NCBI GenBank assembly: GCA_016110215.1
Contig: JADWQD010000004.1
Coordinates: forward strand, 1,860,001-1,924,000
Direction: 5' to 3'
Length of the DNA stretch: 64,000 nt
Origin: Capronia americana
Lineage: Eukaryota > Ascomycota > Eurotiomycetes > Chaetothyriales > Herpotrichiellaceae
The position numbers and the translations under genes were made by a program. The notes beneath the pieces are model-generated. The model was not told where the DNA came from. It was given only the letters and a program-made list of their open reading frames with translations, and did not search any database. Shown here in pieces: positions 9,344 through 20,317 of the stretch (the stretch's first letter is position 1; each line of letters begins with the position of its first letter).

Positions 9344-12300
9344 CTAATATGTCAACCTCTTCTGCCCGGCGCCGCCCAAGAAGCCACCTCCACCGGACGA
9401 CCCCTTATGGGAAGGTTTGGTGTAGCTGCAGAACCGGTCCTTGATGCTCACGACCTCATAGATCCCCTCGTCACTGGCGCGGATCATCTTTGTGAACTCG
9501 TCGGACGTGTCGTGGCGTGTCTCGAGAATCCGTGGCGTACTGCCCTTTTTGCCCCTGACGGGATTTTCGGAGCGAGTATATCTAAGACGTTGGTATTAGT
9601 ATCAACCTCCCTCCACTCAACGCGGTCCGAGGTAACAAGGGAACAAAAGGCTGGTGGAAGGGTAACTCACGTAAACTCAAAAGGCGGTGTGCCGGTGAAT
9701 CGGAACTCGATATCGACCTCACCCCCCTCGTGGATGTCACTCACAACGGTGCGCCCCTGCGCCATCTCCACGCTCGGAAACGCATGGATCTGTTTGCGTA
9801 TGTCCTTTCTCGCGCGGCACTTTGAATTGCCCATGGCAGAATCACTCACGCCCGTGATGATGAATTCGCCGGGTGACTCGGCAAGACGGCGAAATTCCGC
9901 CCCGCTGACGCGTGCCTTGCGCTCGCGCGTGTTGAAGCTGTAGAAGACGTCGAAGGGGGACTGTCCACTCAGGGAGAAAGAGACGTATTCGCCGACGCAG
10001 TAGTGTTCCTGGCTCTCGAGCGGGATGATCGTTGGGGGAGAGGAGACATGCACGCGCACTGATGACGGGTCACTGTCGAGGATGCTTTCACAGCCCCGAC
10101 CGTCTTTCACGCTGCGGATTGATATTGCGTGGGTGCCCAAGTCGAGACTGGCACGGGAAAGCGGCCATGAGTAGGTATTGGTCTGGATGTCCTTTTGGCG
10201 AATGATTTCTGGGCGAGTTGAGACGCCGTGATGTGTGATGGCGATCTCGACACTGAAAGGTGGTGTGCCTGTGAACGTAATGGGTATCTGCTCCGTCTCG
10301 GCTTCCACGCTGGCTGTGAAGCTCGGATCATCCTTACAGTACCCATATGTTTTTCCCGCTTGGCCAAATTTCGCGGATGGAGGGGCGTACACTTGTTGTT
10401 TCACGATCGTGGGCGTGAAAACCTTGTTGTCGGATGAGTAGCGTGCGTCGCTAAGTTCTCTGAATATGTAGGTATATTCGCCTGCTTTGCTTGTATCGAG
10501 ATGGATTTGGGCATTGACGCCTGCGAATGTCGACGGTTTATTGCTGATCGCCGATGGTCCCTTGACGGGGTCGAATCTCTGCTGGTAGGTGACGTGAAAG
10601 GGTGCGCTGCCGCTGAGGGCCAGGGCCAGTGTTGATTCGTCGCCTTGACATACTGCCGGTTTACGGAAGGTGCCGCCCAAACGTTCTTTCTCGACTGCTG
10701 AGTCTCTGATGGAGAGCGTTGGTCGAGCTATCCAGCTCACTTGGAACTTGTTCGCCTTGGGATCAACCACGCCAGGACAACTGTCATGCACCGAGACGAT
10801 CTCGTACGTGCCAGGGCGATCGACGTAAAGCTCTGCATTTGCGTCTTTGAAGATCTGCTCGAAAGAGTCCGGTCCTTGGTCCAGGTTCTGTAGTCTGACG
10901 GCCCAAGGACGGATACCCTGAAGCCGCAAGGGAAGCTTGACAGATTTTCCTTCGAGTGCCAGTATCGATTGCTTCCCTTCAATATCGCCAAATGCAGCTC
11001 GTGGTTGTTCTTGTCGGACCTCGATCTTGCGTTCTTCTTGCAAGGTCGTACGGCATTTTGATTGATCTTGTACGCCCATGAGCACAATGGAGTAGCTACC
11101 CCCATCGGTAAAGGGTGGAAGATCGATACTGTACAGCTCTTCCTCCGAAGAGATGCTGTATTTCTTTCGCTTACCGGCATGTACTACCTCATAATCCAGA
11201 TTCCATGGGCCCTCTCCAGACAGTCTGACAGGCACGGAGACGGGTGAACCTAGGCATGCTTTGAGAGCACGACCGTCCCCATGAAAGGACGCGGATGCCG
11301 GCGGCCGGATAGCTTGTTCAAGGACAAGGTTTTGATCTGTGAGGGGGACAACGCCGTACACTTGATCCTCAATATCGCGGAAATGGTAGGCGTACGAGCC
11401 TGCCGCACTTTCTCGCAACTCAATCCGACCGCGCATACCGGGGAACTCCTGTATCTTGCCATAGGCACGGCCTCGATGAGTGACCGTGTATCTCACTTTG
11501 AAGGGTGGACTACCGGTAAAGTCAAAGTTGACGTACATGCCGATGGGATTGCCGGCGCATTTATCGAAGATGTCTTCCTTTTCCAGGGTCAATCCGGGCT
11601 TAGGTGGGTTGTGAAGCAAGAGAGATGAGGGCTCTGCAACCTCTCCATGACAATATTGGCTGTCGATGGAGTCAAGACTGTACCTTCCAGGCACAGTGAT
11701 AAGTGGCGTCGAGTGGCTATTGGCCATCTCGTAGGTATGTTCCTCCGCTTGAGCGTCGTCTTGTCCGTTCTCCGAGACAAAATTGTACCTGACTTTCAAT
11801 GGCCAGTCTGACGAATGCAAGATGTCTGGCTGTTGCACGCGGATAGGGAGATTGATAGCGCGTCCCTGGCGAGCTCGAAGCACGCGGTCTGCATTGAGTG
11901 GTTGGAGAGTGATTCGAGGTCGGTTATGGACGGTCAAGCTCTGAACCCGCGGCGCGTGGGCATCCTTAGGTTTGCTTGCATCATAACTAACCTTGTTGCC
12001 AAGACCATCCTCTACCTCCTCAATAGTGTAAGAGTGGCTGCCATTCTGATGCAGGGACTCGTTGATCTCAAAAGACTCGCTGGTAGATTTCGTCCAACCC
12101 ATATGGGGCCGGCGAGGGTCAAGAACGACACCGGCGGACTCGTCATCAGCAACAACATCAGGATCCATACGAGGTTGGACGTTTTGCACAATCGAACTGA
12201 ATTGCTTGTGATTGACGGTCTTGCTGTATCTGACTTTGAAAGGAGGAACTCCTGACACTTGCAGGGAGACATTGCTGAGCTCTCCTGTGCATCTGTCCTC

Positions 12301-13278
12301 CAACTCAGCTGAGATGGATGCTTTGGGGCATTGCACAACAGCCACATCAAAACTTTGCCTCCGCACCTCCAATTTAGTGGTGTCAATAACACGATGTAGC
12401 TGGTAGAGGCCTTTCTTTGAGACTGAGAAATGCAAGGTCCGAGGTGTGTTTGTGTCAGACCTGTGGCGGCCGGTGTTGGCCTTCTTCAATAATTGTTTGG
12501 CTTGTTTGCTGCCGATTGTGATCGTCTCAACCTCGTCCGTGTCGAGATCATACCGGTGGAGCTCGATTGAAATGGGCGTCGTCTGGTTAATCTGAATCGG
12601 AAGTTCGGCTGCAGGATTGGATGGGTCGAGGCAAAATGACTTCTTCTCGGGGTTCAGGATTGCGGATCCTTCGGGTAGAATGTGGATGATCTGCTTCCCC
12701 AAAATGATGGAGGAGTTCTGTAAGATGTCGGCAGGTTTTACCCGGTGTTCAGAGATTGAGAGTTCTCGATCGTATGCCACCTTGACCAGAGCGCCCAGCC
12801 ATGTCAGCATGGGGATGGGTATCTTGTACATCAAAAAAGCATTTGCAATAGCATGCAGTAACCACAATGTGAAAGTCGTAAGAAATGAAAACTCCAGCCA
12901 GGGTATCTTGAATGCCGGTAACGCCACGAAAAAGGCAGCATCTATGCCCACCCACTTCAGGAACAGCCATGTCGAGTCCAGGTCACTCTCGACACCAAAA
13001 GAGTTGTATAACCTCCACGCTGTCAAGGCAATGTAAAATGCGAAGACATAGAATCTCTGTTGTGGAACGTCAATGATATCTGTTGGTATAAGCGGCGAGC
13101 CACCAGCTAACGCTTCTGGAGGGATCTTGACAGGCTGTTTGACCACAGGAGACGGTTTCTGCGGGAAGAGCGGCGACGAGCCCAGGCTTGAGCGGCCATT
13201 GTAGTTGAGATTTCGTACTCGAGGGTCGGTTCGAGGCGTGGTGGGAAAGGCCGACCGCAGTCGCGGAGTCTCGTTCAT
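9344..13278 (-). CDS. POM152: Nuclear pore membrane glycoprotein POM152
   Basis: Two exons, 13278-9671 and 9581-9344, with an 89-nt intron (GTGAGT, branch CTAAT, TTAG) encode about 1281 residues; yeast Pom152 is 1337. The order is a Ser/Pro-rich cytosolic N terminus (1-70), three hydrophobic segments (about 75-92, 104-122 and 128-150), then a long lumenal region. That region has many immunoglobulin-like repeats, each marked by variants of G-x-x-P-F-x-V-R/E-Y. This is the diagnostic POM152 layout: a membrane-ring scaffold of the nuclear pore. The last Ig-like strand spans the intron, and the protein ends in a Gly-rich tail. It shares a divergent upstream region with the deubiquitinase gene at 14133. 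Confidence 0.95.
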
Positions 13279-14132
13279 TGCACCATGCGGCTTCGGCGTC
13301 TTCTGAAAATCTGAGCGGGAGGCGGTTTATGGGGAGGGTTCGATGTTCGCTCCGAACAAATTGCTTAGTGGTAGTGTGAAGAGTCGGACGTCAACAAAAG
13401 GTGAGACTTGGTTGGCTTGTTCAGAGTGTCAGCGAGCTTCTTTGCCAACTGGCCTGCACAGAAGTATTCTGATGGCGGAAATAAAAGTGGCCAGTACCTG
13501 GAAATGTGGTTGGCGGATGTTGTCGTCGCGGTTGTTTGCACGCACGCGTCTGCGATTCACTTGCATGGGCGTCCGACAAGGCTGCTCGAACGAGGCTGCC
13601 CATACTGGAAACTTTTCTTGGCGGTTACTGGCTTCTGACGTCATCCACAGCCTCGTGCAAAATGCCATCCCAACACTCTTTATTCACCTTGACATCCGGA
13701 TGCGCCCTGAATTTTCCGGTCTGGATTCCTGGTTGTGTCGCTCAGATTTACCATGGCGCAGTATCACTTGTTGTCAGCGGCGATCCAATCATGAAGCTGC
13801 TGCGTTAGCACATGCCACTTGATCCGGGCTGAGTTCTGCTGGAAGTCACTGCCCGGTCCAGATGGAGCTTCCTCGAATTCGTCAACACCAACAACTTCTC
13901 TCTTGCCGGCGAACGCTGCTGGTGCTTCTTCTGTACGACTAGATCCTGTCTAGCTCCTCCGCAGGGTCACCGTCAAACTCCGCTGATTAACTAAATCAAA
14001 CCGAGCCGTGCCTCATTTGTCTGGAGCTGGCGCCGCCGTGTGTTGGTCTCTCACTGCTCGCGCCAGCTCTTCGCTCTCCCCGCTCGATATCCGACAGCCA
14101 CCAGACGAGTATCCCAGAGCGCATCGTCTGAC
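13279..14132. promoter_or_regulatory. Divergent intergenic region POM152 / UCH37-like gene
   Basis: This 854-nt stretch separates two outward-reading genes and must hold both promoters. I see no coding signal and no clear TATA box. Confidence 0.45.
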
Positions 14133-15266
14133 ATGCCCTTCGACGAGAAGATTGTAGCTTCGCAGCTGACTGTGGCCGAAACCCCTCCGGACGAATCGGT
14201 TCAAGAAAGCTCGTTGGCAAACTCGACCCCATGTGACACTACATCAGTTAGCACTGAAGATATTCTGGTCGATGGCACGCAGACTGGTTCCTGGAAAGGA
14301 TGGGCAGAGCTAGAGAATGACCCGGTATGTGCCCACGGTCCTTGGAAGTACAATCGTGCTCGATCTAATGGCCCTTGCATTAGGTCATCTTCAGCACCTT
14401 GTTGCGAGAGTGGGGCGTCCCCGACGTCCAGGTTAACGAGGTAGTACCACTTGATAGTGTCTTCGAGTACCCGCCGTAAGTCGCGAAAATAAAATGCACG
14501 ATGTATGCTTACAAATTTCAGAGAGAGCATTTATGGCTTGATTTTTCTCTCTAGATGGGCGGCACCGGAGACAGAAAACGACACCACGGAGGCTCCTGCT
14601 GGCATCTGGTTTGCCAATCAGACTCTATCCAACTCATGCGCCACTGTTGCGCTTATGAACATTATCAACAACCATGCAACAATCAACCTGGGCGAGACAC
14701 TAAACGCCTTCAGATCGAGTACAATCGGCATGACGCCCAAGGACCGAGGCCTCGCTTTAGATCAGTTCGACTTCGTCAGAGACGTACATAATTCGTTCGC
14801 CACCGAGTTCGATAAGATGAACGTCGATCTCCGCCTCAAACAAGACATTGCGCTGGAGGAGAGGAGAAAGAAAGCAGCTACGTCTAAGCGCCCACGCAAG
14901 AAACGCAAGGAGGATGAGGACTCCTTTGAGGATGAGAGCGGCTTTCACTTTGTCGCCTACGTTCCCGCTGGCGGTAGCGTGTGGAGGATGGACGGACTGG
15001 AGAGACTACCCCGTAAGCTAGGGCCCGTGGGAAACGGAGACAGCTGGATAGCCGTGGTTCTGCCGGAGCTTCAAGGCCAGTTAGAATCGGCCACGACCTA
15101 TGCGTTGGAGTATTCATTATTGTCACTGACTGCCATGACCCAGGCTACCAGCTTAGAAGCGGACAAAGCCAAGATGGACAGGACGAGGGAGGACTGGGGA
15201 CCGTTCCTCGCCCAGTTGGTGAAGATACATGCTGAAAAGGGCACTCTGAGGGCGACGCTTCAGTGA
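14133..15266 (+). CDS. Ubiquitin C-terminal hydrolase, UCH37/UCHL5 type
   Basis: Three exons, 14133-14324, 14384-14475 and 14522-15266, encode about 342 residues. This is a peptidase C12 deubiquitinase. The WAELENDP start of the fold sits at 58-64 and YGLIFL at 99-104. The oxyanion Gln (Q128), nucleophile Cys (C134 in SNSCATVAL), His (H237 in FHFVAYVP) and Asp (D252) are all present. A basic patch, K-R-P-R-K-K-R-K (217-224), followed by an acidic run, lies in the crossover-loop segment just before the catalytic His. It looks like a nuclear localisation signal. The C-terminal helical extension after residue 265 matches UCHL5-type proteins, which associate with the proteasome or chromatin complexes. 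About 55 residues precede the family start. An F-box gene follows 328 nt downstream on the same strand. Confidence 0.92.
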
Positions 15267-15594
15267 ACGAATGGTCACTACTCGTACAGAGGAGGTGGTG
15301 GTGGGTGGTGAGAGATCAATGACAGATGAACGATGGTTTCACGATTTGCCTGTAGCCAATAAGGACTCAAAAGTGCTTGGCTTGCTTGGCATTAATGTCA
15401 CATGCTGTGCTGTCCTTTCATTGGCTGGACGTAGCCGGCATATTAATGACGTGGCCAACCGTCTCCGAAATCTGGGGGTCTTTGATTTCGCCAATTTCTC
15501 AGGTCAGATCAGATAGAACCGTGTGCACGCGACACTCTTCTTAAACGAAGCCATCCACTGCCTAGATCCCATATTGATACACCCCTGCGAAGCC
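15267..15594. other. Short intergenic region between UCH37-like and F-box genes
   Basis: This 328-nt spacer separates two codirectional genes. No additional coding signal is seen. Confidence 0.5.
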
Positions 15595-17507
15595 ATGGAG
15601 CTCGAGAACCGAGGCGCGATGCCTTCGTCACTGACCGATCTTCCCAGCGAGGTCCTTCAGGTTATTCTGTCGTACTTACCGCCCTTGAGCAATATCGCGT
15701 TACAACAGACATGTCGGCACTTTGCAGACATCACCAATGAACCGCTTCTATGGAAGGACTACTGTCAGCAAACGTATAAATGGTGGGATACCCGCCACGC
15801 TTTCAAGCTCCGGCTACAGAATCCATCGTTTACGGAGTGGAAAGATGTGTTTGCGAAGCGGCACCAGACATCGCGAACCACTCGAAACGCAGTCGACCAA
15901 ATCGTAGCCAAGGAGCTTGGGCGCCTGGACTCGTTGAAGGTTATCCTCGAGGCGGGCTACGATGCTAAGCATGACCTACTCGACATGTTCTGGAATGCCG
16001 CCTCCTCGCCGAATTGCCTTGCTCAGAGGTGAGTGCCGTTTGTGAGCACATGCGACCTACTTTTGACAAGAATGGAAGGTACTGGAGCCACGCAGCGCTC
16101 GGCTGTCTACATCGGTTGATGGCCATAGAAGAATGGACAGCGGTCAAGCACCGAGACAGCGTCGGCTCCTACGAATCTGCTCTCGCCGCCTTCGATCTGT
16201 TCATCCTGGAAGAACAACTGGAAGGAGACCCGGGCGATGTGAGTTGCCCTCTTCCTCATACGAGGGCCAGTACCTAAAGCTTGTCCTAGATTTACGCACG
16301 GCTGGATTCATACGCGGCTTCCGTTCGCCACGCTCATCCTGACATATGCGAGCTATCAGTTCGGCAAAGAGCCGTTGTCGTTGCCGAACATCTGCGTGAC
16401 AACCAGTGGATAGGAATTCAAGGCGACAGACACTATCACAGCCTCGACCACATGTTCCTCGGCGTCGCCCTTTTCAGCAAGAACAGAAATTCAGTGCCAC
16501 TGATCTCAGCCACCATTTACTGTTACGTCGCTCGCCAATTTGGTCTCCGCGCCGCTCCATGCAACTTTCCCTTCCATGTCCACGCCCTTGTGCAACCTCC
16601 ACCGGGTTTCGACCTCGACGGCAATCAGCTACCGGAATCATCCCACGACGCTTCGGACGAGGCCCCCTCCGAGAACACCCACTTGTACATGGACCCGTTC
16701 AATAGTTCGGAGCCCGTCTCCCTGCCCAAGTTGGAAGCTCAACTGAAATTTATCACACCCACTGCCACCCCGGAACAGACAGTGTCGTACCTCTCAGCCG
16801 TATCCGCTCGAAACCTTTCCAACCGAGCCGCACACAACATCCTCTCCTCCCCGTCTCACGACCCAGGTCTGCCCGTTCATCCCATCAACCCCAATCTAGC
16901 CACCTACGCCGCCCTGTTCTCCCTAGTCATCCTTCCTTCACATCCATTCAACCACCCTGTACAGATGCGTCAACATCTTGCCGTGCTCACACAGCACTTT
17001 CTCGAATACTTTGATCTCGACATCCATCTCTTCGAGACCCACGTCCTACCCCTCGCATACGCCCTTCCCGACTCCCGTGCCTACCGTAACATCATCTCTC
17101 AACTCAAAGAGTCGGACCACGAATCGCGCACTCCGAAATATCGCTCTGACGAGCGCAACGCCATAGTGGAGTACAAGGTCGGCCAGGTCTTCCGGCACCG
17201 CCGCCGCGGATATCTTGCCGTGATCTACGGCTGGGATCATTACTGCCGCATGCAAGAGCAGTGGATCACCATGAACCAAGTGGATCGCCTGCCTCGCGGA
17301 AGGAATCAACCCTTCTACAACGTCCTGGTGGAAGACGAGTCGACGCGTTACGTTGCCCAAGAGAATGTGGTCTTGTTGTCTGCAGATGAAATCACTGAGC
17401 AGCATGTCAACGCCTTCCCCATCGAGATCGGGAAATGGTTCAAGCGCTACGATCCCGACACGGGGACCTTTGTGAGTAATGTGAAGGACGAGTACCCCGA
17501 AGGTTGA
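15595..17507 (+). CDS. F-box protein with SirB1-like and YccV-like domains (FBXO21 type)
   Basis: Three exons, 15595-16028, 16079-16238 and 16290-17507, encode about 603 residues; introns are 50 and 51 nt. An F-box lies at about 12-55 (LTDLPSEVLQVILSYLPPLS...). The middle holds a transglutaminase-like SirB1-type segment; the C-terminal part (about 485-590) holds a YccV-like domain with VGQVFRHRRRGYLAVIYGWD and F-Y-N-V-L-V-E-D. F-box plus SirB1 plus YccV is the architecture of animal FBXO21, a substrate receptor of SCF ubiquitin ligases. A second in-frame ATG lies 24 nt downstream. Substrate unknown. Confidence 0.9.
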
Positions 17508-18497
17508 AGGAGCGAGAACCGAGCACGAGCCGTTCAGACCGCATCACCGTACATAGTAGAATCAAGGGCTTTTATCTGACAATGGATTCAAAGCGACTGG
17601 CTGGCCACCGAGCTACTGTTTATGCTCACACCTACATCTGTCTCGTCCCACTTTCCTTGATTCGACACACTCCAACATGCAGCACAGTAAATGATGCCGC
17701 ACTCCTTACACCACCACTCCATCGTATCTGCTCGATATTCGTACCTACTACGTGATATAAAAGGCCAAACGGTGGATGTGTCGCCGGTGCAATTGACCAA
17801 CCCGCTCCACATTTCGTTTCCTCTTCACCGCGACCTCCGCAGGCCAGAGTGCTGAATCCCAAGACACCGAGGAATAGGGTACGAGCATGAAAGCCAAGAC
17901 GAGAGCCATCTCGTTGACGCTTGAAGAGCACGCGATAGGGGCACGCTCGGAAACTACTGCGGGATCGTGATGATAATTATGGGACAACGATCCAACGAAA
18001 ATTTGCGTACATACTTGCCTTCACACAGAATACTGTATATGCATGCCTACATACATGGATCTGGACCCGGGGTGCTGGATCTCTAGCTGTGCGTTCCAGT
18101 TCGGGGTCCCGGAAGATATGATATATGGTTCTGTTTCAATTCCATGGCCACCATGGCTCGGTCTTGCGGGGTGTCAAGGTTGTAGGAATACTCGATTGTC
18201 GCTTTCTACGCTGTACGCTGCTGTGTCTGACTTTTCCGTGTGATTTGTCAACCGCCTCTTCGTCGTCGTCTGGGTTGGAAGACACTTCACAGCTACACGC
18301 CCTCTTGGTCCTGCCAACCACGCAACCACGAGCATCCGAGCCGCCTCGTACCCGACCGACTTTAAATTCACAATCTTCCTCCACGGGCGAACGCTACTTA
18401 CTGGTATAAGTAAGTTAATTATGAATTTTGCCCAACCTCGGCCTGAACTCGTCGAGTCTTCTGTCGAAAAACAAGAAGATAATTTGATTAATTACAC
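17508..18497. other. Convergent intergenic region
   Basis: This 990-nt stretch holds the 3' flanks of the F-box gene and the oxygenase gene. Frames present lack ATG and recognisable motifs. Confidence 0.45.
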
Positions 18498-19646
18498 TCA
18501 GGAATGCCTCTCCACGATCATATCGACAAACTGGCCGTACGTCATCCCTCTGTCCTTGTCAATCACCTCATCCACGTCCGGCTGCATGAACAGCGCGAGC
18601 GTGTTCCTAGCTATCTTGCGCGAGCCGCTGGCGTCGATGATGCCGCTGCTGCGCGGCCCACGCACGAAATGCGGTACGGCCTTGAACATCCCGTCGGTGA
18701 TCATCTGCAGGGCCTCGCCCGTCTGAAAGGCAATGCAGTCGGCGGGGATGTCGACCTTGACGACCTCGTCGCCGCGCGAGCGGATGTACAGCCCTGCATT
18801 TGGGTCCGGGGACGCGGGCAGGATGGGCAGATCGGGCGGCGGAAATGGAACGGACTGGGAACCCCCACTACCCGTAAGAAGCGGTGGGAGCGGGTTGGAC
18901 TCGTCGATGTACAGCGCCGACGTCAGGGCCGTGAGACAGCCGTCGTCGAGGTGTGTGGCGCACCAGGAGACGCTGGCGTCGGCGTCGGCATCATGAGATG
19001 CGTCAGCGGCGGCCTCCACGGGCGGTGGGAAATAGTGCAACAGCCGCGCTTTGGGCGTGTGGCTGGTGCGGACGACGTGTTCGAGATATCCACTCCTATA
19101 CTGCGGGATGTGGGTGCTGGCGTATCGATCGACGGCCCGGGCGACCAGCACGCCAATGTCGAGTAAGAGCGTGCAGAGCTCTTCGAAGGTGGCGCGAAAG
19201 CCCGGCAGCGCAGTCTCGGAAGGCCACAGGTTAGTGCCCGCTCCTCTGGTGGTGGTGGTAGTGGTCGTCGTCGTCGTCGTCGTCGTCGTCGCTAGGGTGC
19301 CAGTTTTCCCAGGGACGATGGGATCATCGAGGAAGAACGACTGACAGTCCACGTAGTAGGAACCTTTCATGGTGTCGTACCGGCCGTCGCTGAGGGCTTC
19401 TTTGCCGTGACTCCATCCGATCTCGTAGTGCGAAGCCGCGTCGGTGAGCGCGTCCAGCTCTTCTTCCGGGAGGTGCGCTAGGTAGGATGAGTAGGAGAGC
19501 AGTCTCTCGCGCAGGACCGCGTATCTGGGCGGGAGGTCGTTGACGACGAGGATGCCCAGCGAGGATTCGCCGAACGCCTCCTCGAGGGTCGTGAAGGGCA
19601 CGGATCCTGCGGTGAGGGCCTGCAGACTTACTGTTGTGGCTTTCAT
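18498..19646 (-). CDS. 2-oxoglutarate/Fe(II)-dependent oxygenase-like protein
   Basis: A single exon encodes 382 residues. The core resembles the isopenicillin-N-synthase-like branch of the double-stranded beta-helix oxygenases. Metal ligands H232-x-D234 occur in CATHLDDGCLTAL, with a distal H326 in VPHFVRG. R347 (in ARNTLALFMQP) is the likely 2-oxoglutarate contact. Spacing fits the family, so it is probably active; the substrate is unknown. A run of 14 Thr (120-133), encoded by a triplet repeat, interrupts the region between the N-terminal helices and the core. A His/Asp/Ala-rich loop precedes the metal site. Divergent from guanine deaminase. Confidence 0.8.
   Translation of the reverse strand: MKATTVSLQALTAGSVPFTTLEEAFGESSLGILVVNDLPPRYAVLRERLLSYSSYLAHLPEEELDALTDAASHYEIGWSHGKEALSDGRYDTMKGSYYVDCQSFFLDDPIVPGKTGTLATTTTTTTTTTTTTTRGAGTNLWPSETALPGFRATFEELCTLLLDIGVLVARAVDRYASTHIPQYRSGYLEHVVRTSHTPKARLLHYFPPPVEAAADASHDADADASVSWCATHLDDGCLTALTSALYIDESNPLPPLLTGSGGSQSVPFPPPDLPILPASPDPNAGLYIRSRGDEVVKVDIPADCIAFQTGEALQMITDGMFKAVPHFVRGPRSSGIIDASGSRKIARNTLALFMQPDVDEVIDKDRGMTYGQFVDMIVERHS
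19248..19289. repeat. Triplet microsatellite inside oxygenase gene
   Basis: About 14 tandem GGT/AGT/CGT triplets (plus strand; ACN on the coding strand) encode the poly-Thr tract of the oxygenase-like protein. The frame is kept. Confidence 0.85.
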
Positions 19647-20317
19647 TTCGGGGCGTCAAGATAGGACACGGGAGACGAGAGCACGTATTGATTGCTGGGT
19701 TATGTTGAAGCATCCATCATCTCAGAACGCAATCGGGGGCTAAGATCTTAACGCGTAGACAACCCTGTAGGTGTCCTGGGTAAGACATGATCCATTGATA
19801 CCCGATTTGCTCCTTCGATACATCAACCTTAACACTTCCTCCCTACGGTCAGTCGGTTCGTATCCCAGTCAGTCATTATCCGATGCGTCGGAGATGCCCG
19901 ACGATGAGGTCTGCTCCGCTCCCTCTCCTCTCCTTTCCTATCCTCCCCCGTGCGACAAAGATACTGCATTCACTTACTCAAGAAGTTTACATACAAGTGA
20001 CCTTCCTATACGAGAGCAGCTCGTCTAGTGCTGACGTATCGTATCCCGTTATCTTGAACGCGTCAGTGCCCGTGCCAGTGCCAGTGTCAGTATCAACCGT
20101 CGTCTAGAACGGGCGCTCTGATATACCCTGTGTAGGCTGACTGCTGTGAAGCTTCGTTAAGAGGCCAAGTGTACTTACCCCCAGTACTGTACAGGGCCGT
20201 GACTTGCCCCCTAGGCGACAGTACGTACCTCCTAGACACGCCGTTACCATTACCATGCGCTGCCCTTCTCTTTCTCTTTCTCTTTTCCGTCGCTCTTCCC
20301 GCACCGGCAGCACCAGT
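19647..20317. promoter_or_regulatory. Divergent promoter region oxygenase / guanine deaminase
   Basis: The region contains CT-rich stretches, a CAGTGCC-type imperfect repeat near 20063-20096, and one HGATAR (minus-strand AGATAA) site at 20049-20054. Such a site fits AreA-type nitrogen control of purine catabolism, which is an inference. A CTTTCT run lies just before the deaminase start. Confidence 0.4.

Noticed and set aside
20204..20317. Longer N terminus for guanine deaminase
   Set aside because: The extreme 5' codon is TTG; the ATG at 20255 is possible, but the extra residues are Ser/Arg/Leu-rich and unlike the family, so 20318 was chosen.
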